Of a stretch of 64,000 nucleotides of DNA, positions 26,705 to 35,046 are shown piece after piece. A program made the position numbers and the translations under genes. The number at the start of each line of letters is the position of its first letter. Position 1 is the first letter of the stretch. The notes beneath the pieces are model-generated. The model saw nothing but the letters and a program-made list of their open reading frames with translations. It made no database searches and was not told the origin of the DNA. Origin of the DNA: Collinsella sp. (GTDB taxonomy: Bacteria; Actinomycetota; Coriobacteriia; Coriobacteriales; Coriobacteriaceae); contig DXMK01000015.1 in the NCBI GenBank assembly GCA_019414245.1, forward strand, positions 357,383 to 421,382, in the 5' to 3' direction.

Positions 26705-27327
26705 AGACCGAGAGCCTCTTTGACATCCCCGTACACGGTCTCGCGAGCCTGGTCACCGTTGACCGACTTGAGCAGACCCTGGCCACGATAGTAGTCGACG
26801 AGCGGGCTCGTGGACTTCTCGTAGACGTCGAGACGGTTCTTGATGGTCTCGGGCTTGTCGTCGTCGCGCTGATACATCTCGCCGCCGCACTTGGGGCAGG
26901 TGGCATCGGCAGCCGTGCCGGTGTAGCCGCAGGCGCGGCAGGTACGACGCGAAGACAGACGATCGATGATGACCTCGGGGGCCACATCGACCAGAAGAGC
27001 GCAGTCGATCTCGCGACCCATAGCCGAGAGCTCGGAATCGAGCGTCACAGCCTGGGCGGTGTTGCGCGGGAAGCCATCGAGGATGAAGCCCTGCTGGGCG
27101 TCATCGGCGGCAAGGCGCTCCTTGACAAGGTCGATCACGAGCTGGTCGGGGACGAGCTCGCCAGCGTCCATGTACTTCTTAGCCTGAATACCAAGCTCGG
27201 TGCCACCCTTGACGGCAGCACGCAGCAGGTCGCCCGTGGAAATGTGAGCGACGCCAAACTCGGCGACGAGCTCCTGTGCGACGGTGCCCTTACCGGCACC
27301 CGGAGCTCCGAGCAATACGAGGTTCAT
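26701..27327 (-). CDS. adk: Adenylate kinase with zinc lid
   Basis: Interconverts ATP + AMP and 2 ADP. 208 residues from the ATG at 27327, preceded by AGGAGG 7 bases upstream. P-loop GAPGAGKGT (7-15). The LID carries four Cys (130, 133, 144, 147) in CRAC...CPKC, a structural zinc site. Standard position between secY and map. Confidence 0.96.
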   Translation of the reverse strand: MNLVLLGAPGAGKGTVAQELVAEFGVAHISTGDLLRAAVKGGTELGIQAKKYMDAGELVPDQLVIDLVKERLAADDAQQGFILDGFPRNTAQAVTLDSELSAMGREIDCALLVDVAPEVIIDRLSSRRTCRACGYTGTAADATCPKCGGEMYQRDDDKPETIKNRLDVYEKSTSPLVDYYRGQGLLKSVNGDQARETVYGDVKEALGL

Positions 27328-27345
27328 GAGCAATCCTCCTCTAGC

Positions 27346-28632
27346 CTATTTAAAGAATCCATCGTAATCATACATCTTGATCTGGCCTTCGAGCTTATCG
27401 ACCGTGTCGAGCACGACGCCGACCATGATGAGGATGGACGTGCCGCCAAATGCCTGGATCAGATGGTTACCCGTGAAGGAGAAGATGATCGAAGGCACGA
27501 TGGCGATGAGCGCCAAAAAGACAGCGCTGGGAAGCGTGATCTTGTTGAGCGCGTTCTTGATGTAGGCCGCGGTAGCCCTACCCGGACGGACGCCCGGAAT
27601 AAAGCCGCCCTGCTTCTTAAGGTTGTCGGCCGTGTCATCGGGGTTGAACACCATGGAGGTGTAGAAGTACGCGAAGAACACGATGAGGACAACGTTAAGC
27701 ACCCAGTTGAGCCAACCGGTCGAAAGCGCAGAGGCAACTGCCTGAATCCAGCCGATGCCGGGGAAGAACACGGCAATCTGGGCCGGGAAGTACAGCAGCG
27801 CCGAAGCGAAGATGATCGGCACGACACCCGCGGTGTTGACCTTGATGGGCAGGTAGGTGGTCTGGCCACCCATCATGCGACGGCCCACGACGCGCTTAGC
27901 GTAGGAGACCGGAATGCGGCGCTGGCCGCGCTCAAGGAAAACAATCAGCGGGATAACCAGCAAGATGATGGCGCAGATGATCACCATGGTGATGATGCCA
28001 CCGGCATTGCCCTCGGTGCTGGAGAAGATCGCCTGCGGCAGGCCGGCCATGATGTTCGCAAAGATGATCAGCGACATGCCATTGCCGATACCGCGCTGGG
28101 TGATGAGCTCACCAATCCACATGATCAGCATGGCGCCCGCGGTGAGCGTGCCGACGATCATGAGGTCGAAGATGATCTCGGGAGCGCCGGCGCCAGTAAA
28201 GCTGATGCCGAAGCTCTTAAAGAGGAAGAGGTAACCCACGGAGTTGAGGATTGCCAGAGCCAGGGTGAGGTAACGCGAATACTGCGTAATCTTGGTCTGA
28301 CCGACCTCGCCCTCGCGGGCAAGCTCATGCAGGGAAGGCACAACGGCCTGGAGCATCTGGAGGATGATCGAGCTGGTGATGTAAGGCATGATGCCCAGGG
28401 AGAACACCGAAACATAGCTCAACGCGCCACCAGAGAAAAGATTCAGGAGGGCCATAGCACCTGCGGCGACCGAATTGTTATCGGTCGAGAAAAGGCCCAG
28501 CATCCCCTGGAAGGGAATGCCGGGCACAGGAACGTGCGCACCAATGCGGTACACGACGAGCATAGCTATGGTAAAAAGAATCTTTTCGCGCAATTCTTTG
28601 ATGCGGAAAGCATTCTTAAGACCATTTAGCAC
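27346..28632 (-). CDS. secY: Protein translocase subunit SecY
   Basis: Central channel of the Sec translocon, 428 residues with ten hydrophobic spans. Signatures: AHVPVPGIP near the N-terminus, LGIMPYITSSIILQ (second span, plug side) and FLERGQRRIPVSYAKRV in the cytosolic loop. The start is GTG at 28632 and overlaps the rplO stop by seven bases, as often seen for this coupled pair. Confidence 0.96.
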   Translation of the reverse strand: MLNGLKNAFRIKELREKILFTIAMLVVYRIGAHVPVPGIPFQGMLGLFSTDNNSVAAGAMALLNLFSGGALSYVSVFSLGIMPYITSSIILQMLQAVVPSLHELAREGEVGQTKITQYSRYLTLALAILNSVGYLFLFKSFGISFTGAGAPEIIFDLMIVGTLTAGAMLIMWIGELITQRGIGNGMSLIIFANIMAGLPQAIFSSTEGNAGGIITMVIICAIILLVIPLIVFLERGQRRIPVSYAKRVVGRRMMGGQTTYLPIKVNTAGVVPIIFASALLYFPAQIAVFFPGIGWIQAVASALSTGWLNWVLNVVLIVFFAYFYTSMVFNPDDTADNLKKQGGFIPGVRPGRATAAYIKNALNKITLPSAVFLALIAIVPSIIFSFTGNHLIQAFGGTSILIMVGVVLDTVDKLEGQIKMYDYDGFFK

Positions 28633-29075
28633 GGCAGCTCGACCTTTCCGCCGGCGGCCTCGATCTTGGCCTGCGCAGAAGCGCTGACCTTGTCGACCTT
28701 GACCGTGAACTTCTTGGTGAGCTCACCATTGCCGAGCACCTTGACGGGCTCGAACTCGCTCTTGGTGATGCGAGCGGCCTTAAGAGCGGCACCGTCGATC
28801 ACAGCGCCGTCCTCGAACTTGCGCTCGAGACGCTCAACGTTAACGGCGGTGTACTCGATACGACGGGGGTTGCGGAAGCCCGGAAGCTTGGGCAGGCGCA
28901 TAGCCAGCGGAGTCTGGCCACCCTCGAAGCCGGCACCCTTGGTGCCGCCAGAGCGGGAACCCTGGCCCTTCTGACCGCGGCCAGAAGTGGTGCCGTGACC
29001 CGAAGAATTGCCACGGCCGACGCGCTTGCGGTTCTTGGTGGAACCGGGCGCGGGAGTAAGATCGTGAAGCTGCAT
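28626..29075 (-). CDS. rplO: 50S ribosomal protein L15
   Basis: 149 residues. MQLHDLTPAPGSTKNRKRVG and the Gly-rich GRGNSSGHGTTSGRGQKGQG arm that threads into 23S rRNA are diagnostic. Overlaps secY and lies three bases from rpmD. Confidence 0.96.
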   Translation of the reverse strand: MQLHDLTPAPGSTKNRKRVGRGNSSGHGTTSGRGQKGQGSRSGGTKGAGFEGGQTPLAMRLPKLPGFRNPRRIEYTAVNVERLERKFEDGAVIDGAALKAARITKSEFEPVKVLGNGELTKKFTVKVDKVSASAQAKIEAAGGKVELPC

Positions 29076-29078
29076 TTG

Positions 29079-29261
29079 CTACTCCTCTACAATCTCGACA
29101 AGGTGCTTGACCTTGAAGATCATGCCGCGGACGGACTCGTTGTCAGCAATCTCGCGAACCTCGCGGATCCTGTGGAGACCGAGGGCACGGACAGTACGGA
29201 CCTGGTCCTGCTTGCAACCATTGGTGCTGCGGACCTGCTTGATCTTGATGGTGTCAGCCAT
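29079..29261 (-). CDS. rpmD: 50S ribosomal protein L30
   Basis: 60 residues, short bacterial L30: IKIKQVRSTNGCKQDQVRTV followed by LGLHRIREVREI. Packed between rpsE (two bases) and rplO. Confidence 0.94.
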   Translation of the reverse strand: MADTIKIKQVRSTNGCKQDQVRTVRALGLHRIREVREIADNESVRGMIFKVKHLVEIVEE

Positions 29262-29263
29262 GC

Positions 29264-29788
29264 TTAGTTCTCCTTACCGACGAACATCTCGGAGACCGTC
29301 AGGCCACGGCGAGCCGCGACGTCCTCAGGGCTGGAGAGCTCCTTGAGGCCCTCGACGGCAGCCTTGATGATGTTGAGGCCGTTGTCGGTACCGAGGGACT
29401 TGGACAGGACGTTCTTGATGCCAGCAAGCTCGAAGAGGGGACGCACAGCGCCGCCGGCGATAACGCCGGTACCCTCGACAGCGGGCTTGATGATGATGCG
29501 GCCGGCACCAAAGTGACCGAGAACCTCGTGCGGAATGGTGCCCTGCTCGGTCACCGGCACGTGGAACATGTTCTTCTTGGCATCGAGAGACGCCTTGGAG
29601 ATGGCCATGGGCACCTCAGCGGACTTGCCCATGCCAACGCCGACGTTGCCCTTGCCGTCGCCAACGACGACGAGAGCGACGAGGCTCATGCGACGACCAC
29701 CCTTGACGGTCTTCGACACGCGGTTGATGTAAACGACGCGCTCCTCGAACTCGGAGGCCTCGCGCTGCTGCTTCTGATTACGAGCCAT
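29264..29788 (-). CDS. rpsE: 30S ribosomal protein S5
   Basis: 174 residues. The double-stranded RNA-binding N-domain has ERVVYINRVSKTVKGGRRM and GDGKGNVGVGMGKS. The C-domain has EGTGVIAGGAVRPLFELAGI. Both regions involved in decoding fidelity appear normal. Confidence 0.96.
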   Translation of the reverse strand: MARNQKQQREASEFEERVVYINRVSKTVKGGRRMSLVALVVVGDGKGNVGVGMGKSAEVPMAISKASLDAKKNMFHVPVTEQGTIPHEVLGHFGAGRIIIKPAVEGTGVIAGGAVRPLFELAGIKNVLSKSLGTDNGLNIIKAAVEGLKELSSPEDVAARRGLTVSEMFVGKEN

Positions 29789-29802
29789 GTGCTACATACC
29801 TC

Positions 29803-30171
29803 CTAGAACTCGAGACCGGCGGCACGAGCACCGTCGGCGAGGGCCTTGACGCGGCCATGGTAGATACGGCCACCACGATCGAAAGCGACCTTGGTGATGC
29901 CGGCCTCGATGGCACGCTTGCCAACGAGCTGACCGACCTTCTCCGCAGCCTCCTTGTTCGAGGTGTGGGTGCCCTTGAACTCGGCCTCGAGGGTCGAGGC
30001 AGAGACGAGCGTCAGGCTGGAGCCCTTGCTGTCGTCGATGATCTGGGCATAGATGTTGGCGTTAGTACGGGTCACGCGAAGACGCGGACGCTCGGCGGTA
30101 CCCGAGACCTTGCCGCGAACACGACGCTGACGACGCTTGAGGCCTTCCAGCTTCGCCTTATGCTTGTTCAT
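29803..30171 (-). CDS. rplR: 50S ribosomal protein L18
   Basis: 122-residue 5S rRNA-binding protein: RLRVTRTNANIYAQIIDDSK and the C-terminal FDRGGRIYHGRVKALADGAR. The 75-base gap upstream holds an intercistronic hairpin. Confidence 0.95.
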   Translation of the reverse strand: MNKHKAKLEGLKRRQRRVRGKVSGTAERPRLRVTRTNANIYAQIIDDSKGSSLTLVSASTLEAEFKGTHTSNKEAAEKVGQLVGKRAIEAGITKVAFDRGGRIYHGRVKALADGARAAGLEF

Positions 30172-30199
30172 ACGTAAACTCCTAAAAAGGTTGATCTTG

Positions 30200-30221
30200 C
30201 CAGCACCTAACGGGGTGCTGG
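30200..30221 (-). other. Intercistronic hairpin between rplF and rplR
   Basis: CCAGCACC (30200-30207) pairs perfectly with GGTGCTGG (30214-30221) around six bases. There is no T run, so it may be an mRNA processing or pausing site rather than a terminator. Confidence 0.5.
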
Positions 30222-30246
30222 TCTTATGCGAGTGAGTCGGTTACGA

Positions 30247-30783
30247 CTACTTGGCGGCCTTACCCAGCTTGCGGCGAATGTGCTCGCTAACATAGTGGAT
30301 ACCCTTGCCCTTGTAAGGCTCGGGAGGACGATGGCCGCGGATCTCAGCGGCGATCTGACCGACCTGCTGCTTGTTGATACCCTTGACGTTCACGTGGGTG
30401 TTGTCGGGAACCTCGAAGGTGATGCCCTCGGGAGCCTCGACGATCACGGGGTGCGAGAAGCCCAGGGAGAACTCGAGGTTCTTGCCCTTCTGCTGCACGC
30501 GGTAACCGACGCCGGCGAGCTCGAGCTTCTTCTCGAAGCCCTCGGAAACGCCAACAACCATGTTGTGGATGAGAGCGCGGGTGAGGCCGTGGCGGGCACG
30601 GGTCTCACGCTCGTCGTCGGGACGGGAAACGGTGAGGACGTTGTCCTCGACGTTGATAGCGAGCTTCTCAAAGACATCCAGCTCGAGCTGGCCCTTGGGG
30701 CCCTTGACGACAACGTTGTTGCCGTTGACTGCCACTTCGACTCCGGCGGGAATCTGGACAGGCTTATTACCGATACGAGACAC
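30247..30783 (-). CDS. rplF: 50S ribosomal protein L6
   Basis: 178 residues, two-domain L6: SRIGNKPVQIPAGVEVAVNG at the start and GINKQQVGQIAAEIRGHRPPEPYKG-type signature near the end. GTG start at 30783 with AAAGGAG upstream. Confidence 0.95.
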   Translation of the reverse strand: MSRIGNKPVQIPAGVEVAVNGNNVVVKGPKGQLELDVFEKLAINVEDNVLTVSRPDDERETRARHGLTRALIHNMVVGVSEGFEKKLELAGVGYRVQQKGKNLEFSLGFSHPVIVEAPEGITFEVPDNTHVNVKGINKQQVGQIAAEIRGHRPPEPYKGKGIHYVSEHIRRKLGKAAK

Positions 30784-30816
30784 GGTGATCTCCTTTCCTT
30801 CTACCTACCGAGCGAA

Positions 30817-31215
30817 TTACCAGACGTAAGCGATGATCTCGCCGCCGACGTTGTGCTTGCGAGCATCGCGGTCGGTCATAACGCCATGGCTGGTGGAAAT
30901 AATGGCGGTACCAAGGCCACCGCGGACGCGGGGCATGTCGGCAACGCCGGTGTACTTACGCAGGCCCGGCTTGGAAATGCGGCGGATGCCGTTGATGACC
31001 TTAGCCTTCTTGGGACCATACTTAAGCGTGATGTGCAGAGTCTTCTGGGGAACGGTGTCCTCGACATCGTAGCCCTCGATGTAGCCCTCCTCGTGCAGAA
31101 CACGAGCGATCTCGACGAGCTTCTTGCTGCTCGGCATGGAGACCGTGGCCTTGTTCACAGAGTTAGCGTTACGGATGCGCGTAAGCATATCTGCGATCGG
31201 GTCTGTAAGGTTCAT
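30817..31215 (-). CDS. rpsH: 30S ribosomal protein S8
   Basis: 132 residues: NLTDPIADMLTRIRNAN at the start, RRISKPGLRKY and the end GTAIISTSHGVMTDRDAR. In several bacteria S8 binds the rplE-region mRNA to repress this operon; such a site was not verified here. Confidence 0.95.
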   Translation of the reverse strand: MNLTDPIADMLTRIRNANSVNKATVSMPSSKKLVEIARVLHEEGYIEGYDVEDTVPQKTLHITLKYGPKKAKVINGIRRISKPGLRKYTGVADMPRVRGGLGTAIISTSHGVMTDRDARKHNVGGEIIAYVW

Positions 31216-31334
31216 ACAGATTCTCCTTCGTTCTTGATGAACACGTGCTCTTGGTTCTTCGCCGCCCTTAACGGCAAAGCCTAACTAGCGCGTTTTCCCT
31301 GTTCCAAACGGATGCTTGAAACGCTGGTAGTGAC

Positions 31335-31520
31335 TTACCAGCTGGCCTTCTTAACGCCGGGAAGCTCGCCCTTGAGTGCAAGCTCACGGAAGCAGACACG
31401 GCACAGGCCGAACTTGCGGTACACAGAGTGCGGACGGCCGCAGCGCTGGCAGCGCGTGTACTCACGAGTAGAGAACTTCTGCTTGCGATTGCACTTGACG
31501 ATCATCGATGTCTTAGCCAC
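31335..31520 (-). CDS. rpsN: 30S ribosomal protein S14, zinc type
   Basis: 61 residues, short zinc-dependent S14: MAKTSMIVKCNRKQKF and the ligands CQRCG...CRVC. GTG start at 31520 with GAGGAGG upstream. The 119-base gap to rpsH is free of genes. Confidence 0.95.
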   Translation of the reverse strand: MAKTSMIVKCNRKQKFSTREYTRCQRCGRPHSVYRKFGLCRVCFRELALKGELPGVKKASW

Positions 31521-31599
31521 TTATATCCTCCTCACATAGAGTATTGTTCGCCCCAAGCGCCGCCCCCTTGTGGGAACGGCGCTTATAGGGCAGGTGAAC

Positions 31600-32157
31600 C
31601 TATTTCTTGAACGGGAAACCGAAGGCGTCCAGAAGGGCCTTGGCCTCCTCATCGGTGTTGGCGGTGGTCACGAAAGTGATGTCCATACCACGCTGGTGAT
31701 CGACGGAGTCGAAGTCGATCTCGGGGAAGATGAGCTGCTCGGTGACGCCCATGGAGAAGTTACCACGGCCGTCGAAGCTCTTGGCGGAGATGCCGCGGAA
31801 GTCGCGGATACGGGGGATCGCGACGGAGGTCAGACGATCGAAGAACTCCCACATACGGTCGCCACGCAGGGTAACCTTGCAGCCGATCGGCATACCAGCG
31901 CGCAGGCGGAAGGTAGCGATGGACTTGCGGGCACGGGTGATCATCGGCTGCTGGCCGGTGATGGCGCGCAGGTCGCGCACGGCACCGTCGATGGCCTTGG
32001 AATCGGTAGCGGCCTCGCCGACACCCATGTTCACGACGATCTTCTCAAACTTGGGGATCATCATGACGTTCTCGTACTGGAACTTTTCCTGAAGCTGGTG
32101 CTTGACCTCGTTGTTGTACTTGGTCTTCAGACGCGGCACATACTTCTCTTCTGCCAT
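31600..32157 (-). CDS. rplE: 50S ribosomal protein L5
   Basis: 185-residue 5S rRNA-binding protein: FEKIVVNMGVGEA, ITRARKSIATFRLR and SMGVTEQLIFPEI. AGAAGGAGTG lies before the ATG. It is the first gene of the ribosomal block. The usual upstream neighbours L24, L14, S17 and the S10 operon are not here; a candidate promoter and a GGGGAC repeat come instead. Confidence 0.96.
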   Translation of the reverse strand: MAEEKYVPRLKTKYNNEVKHQLQEKFQYENVMMIPKFEKIVVNMGVGEAATDSKAIDGAVRDLRAITGQQPMITRARKSIATFRLRAGMPIGCKVTLRGDRMWEFFDRLTSVAIPRIRDFRGISAKSFDGRGNFSMGVTEQLIFPEIDFDSVDHQRGMDITFVTTANTDEEAKALLDAFGFPFKK

Positions 32158-32294
32158 TGTTCACTCCTTCTTGGGGTTTTAAGCACGGGGCGTGGCCACG
32201 GTGGGTTGTCCTCGTGCCTCCTGGCTGCATCCGCGCCGCTCATGGCATTTCGCGGTTTGGACTCGACGCAGCAGGAGCCGACAAAACAATCGGT

Positions 32295-32323
32295 ACTATA
32301 CGCGCATCGGGAGCGTATTTCCA
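32295..32323 (-). promoter_or_regulatory. Candidate promoter of the rplE operon
   Basis: On the minus strand TGGAAA (32318-32323) and TATAGT (32295-32300) are 17 bases apart, leaving a leader of about 130 bases before rplE. It fits the view that transcription of this ribosomal block starts here. Motif match only. Confidence 0.45.
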
Positions 32324-32398
32324 GAAAAACCTCGTCTGCCTGCACAACTCCACAACTCCCCCGCACATATTGATCCCTAGGGGACGGAGGAAAACAGC

Positions 32399-32465
32399 AG
32401 TTGCGGTGAGATAGGGACTGTTTGATGGCTTAAAAGGCTTAAACAGTCCCTATTCCACCGCAACT
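32399..32465. repeat. 25-bp-stem palindrome, copy 1
   Basis: Arms 32399-32423 and 32441-32465 pair around a 17-base loop, with two adjacent mismatches (AG opposite GA) in the stem. It begins 14 bases after the permease stop (minus strand). The preceding GGGGAC (32380-32385) and trailing CATATATGGGG are shared with copy 2 at 33910-33976. Confidence 0.85.
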
Positions 32466-32478
32466 CATATATGGGGCG

Positions 32479-33792
32479 TTATTTTTGGCGCGGGAGGACC
32501 AGGTTGAGGATCACAGCAACGAGCGCGGCGACGGCAATGGAGGATCCGCCAAAGACGGTGCCAACCCATGCGGGGAATCCAGCGCCGGCAAGCGCGCCGG
32601 CCGTGCGCTCAATGCCCGTGCCAAAGGCGATAGAGAGACCCATGAGCGTGGTATCGCGCTGAGGCAGGCCGTGGCGGGCAAACATGACCACACCGTTCAT
32701 ACCGATGGTCGCGAACACGCCGATCGTGGCGCCGCCGATTACCGGCTGCGGAATGGACGTGAGTACCGCCGCACACTTGGGCAGCAGGCCCGCGATGAGC
32801 AAGATGGCGGCGGCAAGCGTAAAGACCATGCGGTTGACGACCTTGTTCTCGGCGATAATGCCCACATTCTGGCCAAAGGTTGCCGTGGGGACGCCGCCCA
32901 AAAAGCCTGACAGCATACCGACCAGGCCGTTGGCGATCAGGCCACCCGAGATCTGGCTATCGGTCGCAGGGATATCGAGCGCAGCGGACGACACGGCGGC
33001 AAACTCGCCCATGACCTGCACGGCGTTGACAATGGCGACAACGCCCACGACGGCGCACGCGGCCGGGTCGAACACCAGGCGATGGGCGCCCAGAGCCGGC
33101 GGGGCGAACCAGCTGGCAGTCGCGATGGCCGAGAAATCGACCATGCCCAACACCGCAGCCAAAACAAAGCCCGCGCAGATACCGGCCAGGATGCTGCCCA
33201 GTCTAAGCGCGCCCTTGCCGTAGTTGCCGGCCATAAAGGTAACGACAAACGTCACGAGCGCGACGGCCCAGTTGGTGACACTGCCAAAATCGGCCGCGCC
33301 CTCCCCGCCCGCCATGGAGGCAACCGCCACTGGGCATAGTGACAGGCCAATGACAAAGATGACGGTGCCGAGCACCGGGGCCGGGAACAGAAAGCTCACG
33401 CGCCTAAACAGCAGGCCGAAGAGCACGACGAGCGCGCCACCGATTGCCTGGGCGCCCAGCACGGCCTCAAAGCCGAGCTCGAGACCGACCGCCTTGAGCG
33501 CCGGCACGAAGGTGAAGCTCGCGCCCATCACGATGGGCAGGCCCGAACCGACGACACCTTTTATGGGGAACTGTTGAAGGAAAATGTCGAGCGCCGAGAG
33601 GACGAGCGACGCCTGGATGACAGCGGCTTCCTCTTGAGGGGTAAAGCCACAGACCGACGCGATAATGATGGCGGGCGTGACGATACCCGCGAATGCCGCC
33701 AGCACATGCTGCAGTGCATGGGGTAATACCTGCACAAACGAAACTTTTCCCGTACGCTCGAACAGGGCATCCCCTGCTGCCGACTCTGCCAT
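32479..33792 (-). CDS. Nucleobase:cation symporter-2 family permease (xanthine/uric acid type)
   Basis: A purine transporter of 437 residues with ~12-14 hydrophobic spans. Start ATG 33792 follows GGGAGG by 7 bases; an ATG at 33969 lies inside the palindromic repeat and was rejected. Family marks: QHVLAAFAGIVTPAIIIASV near the start, VGSGLPIVMGASF, the NAT motif region QISGGLIANGLVGMLSGFLG and TFGQNVGIIAENKVV. It closely resembles the second permease at 57658-59052. Followed by hairpin copy 1. It lies downstream of xdhC and yqeB, implying import of xanthine or a related purine for the pathway. Exact substrate not decided. Confidence 0.85.
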   Translation of the reverse strand: MAESAAGDALFERTGKVSFVQVLPHALQHVLAAFAGIVTPAIIIASVCGFTPQEEAAVIQASLVLSALDIFLQQFPIKGVVGSGLPIVMGASFTFVPALKAVGLELGFEAVLGAQAIGGALVVLFGLLFRRVSFLFPAPVLGTVIFVIGLSLCPVAVASMAGGEGAADFGSVTNWAVALVTFVVTFMAGNYGKGALRLGSILAGICAGFVLAAVLGMVDFSAIATASWFAPPALGAHRLVFDPAACAVVGVVAIVNAVQVMGEFAAVSSAALDIPATDSQISGGLIANGLVGMLSGFLGGVPTATFGQNVGIIAENKVVNRMVFTLAAAILLIAGLLPKCAAVLTSIPQPVIGGATIGVFATIGMNGVVMFARHGLPQRDTTLMGLSIAFGTGIERTAGALAGAGFPAWVGTVFGGSSIAVAALVAVILNLVLPRQK

Positions 33793-33843
33793 TTGCGCCT
33801 CCCATACCCTAAGCAGCGGCCCCATGCCGCTCAACGGTCGGAC

Positions 33844-33849
33844 ATTATA
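33844..33849 (-). promoter_or_regulatory. Candidate -10 element of the first permease gene
   Basis: A perfect TATAAT on the minus strand, ~52 bases before the ATG. No good -35 hexamer is placed 16-18 bases upstream, so confidence is limited. Confidence 0.4.
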
Positions 33850-33909
33850 GGGCATATGACACAGGTAGCATTTTGACCCGCTATCCTGCATCCCCCGGGG
33901 ACAAACAGC

Positions 33910-33976
33910 AGTTGCGGTGAAATACGGACTGTTTGATGGCTTAACAGGCATAAACAGTCCGTATTTCACCGCAACT
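33910..33976. repeat. 25-bp-stem palindrome, copy 2
   Basis: Arms 33910-33934 and 33952-33976 are perfect reverse complements with a 17-base loop. The element sits 18 bases after the xdhC stop, in the same orientation as copy 1. One stem pair is C-G here and G-C in copy 1, a compensatory change. GGGGAC (33897-33902) precedes it. Confidence 0.9.
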
Positions 33977-33993
33977 CATATATGGGGATGAGA

Positions 33994-35037
33994 CTATCGC
34001 TTGCGGGGGACGAGTTTGGTGCGGCGCAGGTGGATCATCTCGGCGGCGATGGAGATAGCGATCTCCTCTGGGTCCTCGGCCTCGATGGAAACGCCGATCG
34101 GCAGGTGCAGCTCGTCGATCTGCTCCTGCGTAAAGCCCTCCTGCTCCAGGCGGGCGCGCACAAAGGCCGTCTTGCGGCGCGAACCCAAGCAGCCCAGATA
34201 GGCGGGTTTGGCGCGCATGGCCTGAATCACCACGTCGATATCGGACTTGTGACCCGCCGTGGCGACGACCACCAGGTCGCGCGGGCCGATGGGGCACTGC
34301 TTGCTCAGGTTCTTGTAGTCGACCAGACGACGGTCGTAGACACCTGGCACCCATTCGGGGGTCAGCGTGCCGGGGCGGTCGTCGCAAGCCACGACGGCAA
34401 AGCCCGCCGCCGTGAGCACCCGCGCCGTCGCAGCACCCACGTGGCCGCAGCCAAAGATATAGGCCAGGCCCTCGGGGCAGAGCGTCTCGATGTGCGCCGG
34501 GGGAATCTCGGAGGCCGCGTTGGTGTAGGTGACCTTACTCCCCTCCTCCACCAGCGAAAGCCCGGGGCAGCCCGCAATGGTGCGGCGCGATTCCTCGCCA
34601 TGGTACTCGGCCACATCGCCCTCGAGCACGCCCGCGATAAACGGCTCAAAGTCGATGACGAAGTCGCCGATGCGCCGATAGGCCAAGATGTCGGCAACCG
34701 ACTGGAACAACGGCGCCTTGGTCGCATCCAGGTGCAGATAGCACAGGCAGATGGCTCCGCCGCAAATCATGCCGGTATCGGAGTTCTCGCCGCCCATGGT
34801 GTAGCGGACCAGACGCGATTTACCCCCGGCCAGCAGCTCGCGCGCCTCGTCCAGCGCAAAGAGCTCAATCTTGCCGCCGCCGATAGTGCCCGCCTGGCTG
34901 CCATCGGCAAAGACAGTCATCCATGCGCCCACACCGCGCGGGGACGACCCCGCCGTACCGGCCACTACCACCAGCTCGCACGTCTCGTCAGCACGCAGGG
35001 CGGCAAGCGCCGCATTCACCACATCGAGCTTTTCCAT
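33994..35037 (-). CDS. xdhC: XdhC/CoxI family molybdenum-cofactor insertion protein
   Basis: 347 residues. Proteins of this family bind molybdenum cofactor, protect it and help insert it (and its sulfur ligand) into xanthine dehydrogenase-type enzymes. The N-terminal XdhC_CoxI domain has AGSSPRGVGAWM and GTIGGGKIE. The C-terminal Rossmann domain has YIFGCGHVGAATARVLTAAG and AYLGCLGSRRK. It lies nine bases after yqeB and is probably in one transcript with it. The client enzyme in this window would be XdhD at 49678-52455. Confidence 0.9.
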   Translation of the reverse strand: MEKLDVVNAALAALRADETCELVVVAGTAGSSPRGVGAWMTVFADGSQAGTIGGGKIELFALDEARELLAGGKSRLVRYTMGGENSDTGMICGGAICLCYLHLDATKAPLFQSVADILAYRRIGDFVIDFEPFIAGVLEGDVAEYHGEESRRTIAGCPGLSLVEEGSKVTYTNAASEIPPAHIETLCPEGLAYIFGCGHVGAATARVLTAAGFAVVACDDRPGTLTPEWVPGVYDRRLVDYKNLSKQCPIGPRDLVVVATAGHKSDIDVVIQAMRAKPAYLGCLGSRRKTAFVRARLEQEGFTQEQIDELHLPIGVSIEAEDPEEIAISIAAEMIHLRRTKLVPRKR

Positions 35038-35046
35038 TGCCGCCTT

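Noticed and set aside
33793..33900. Purine riboswitch before the first permease
   Set aside because: I looked for the three-helix purine aptamer core and did not see it; the leader is too short after the candidate -10.
33793..33969. N-terminal extension of the first permease to an upstream ATG
   Set aside because: The extension is translated palindromic repeat; the ATG at 33792 has GGGAGG at proper distance and the membrane core begins just after it.
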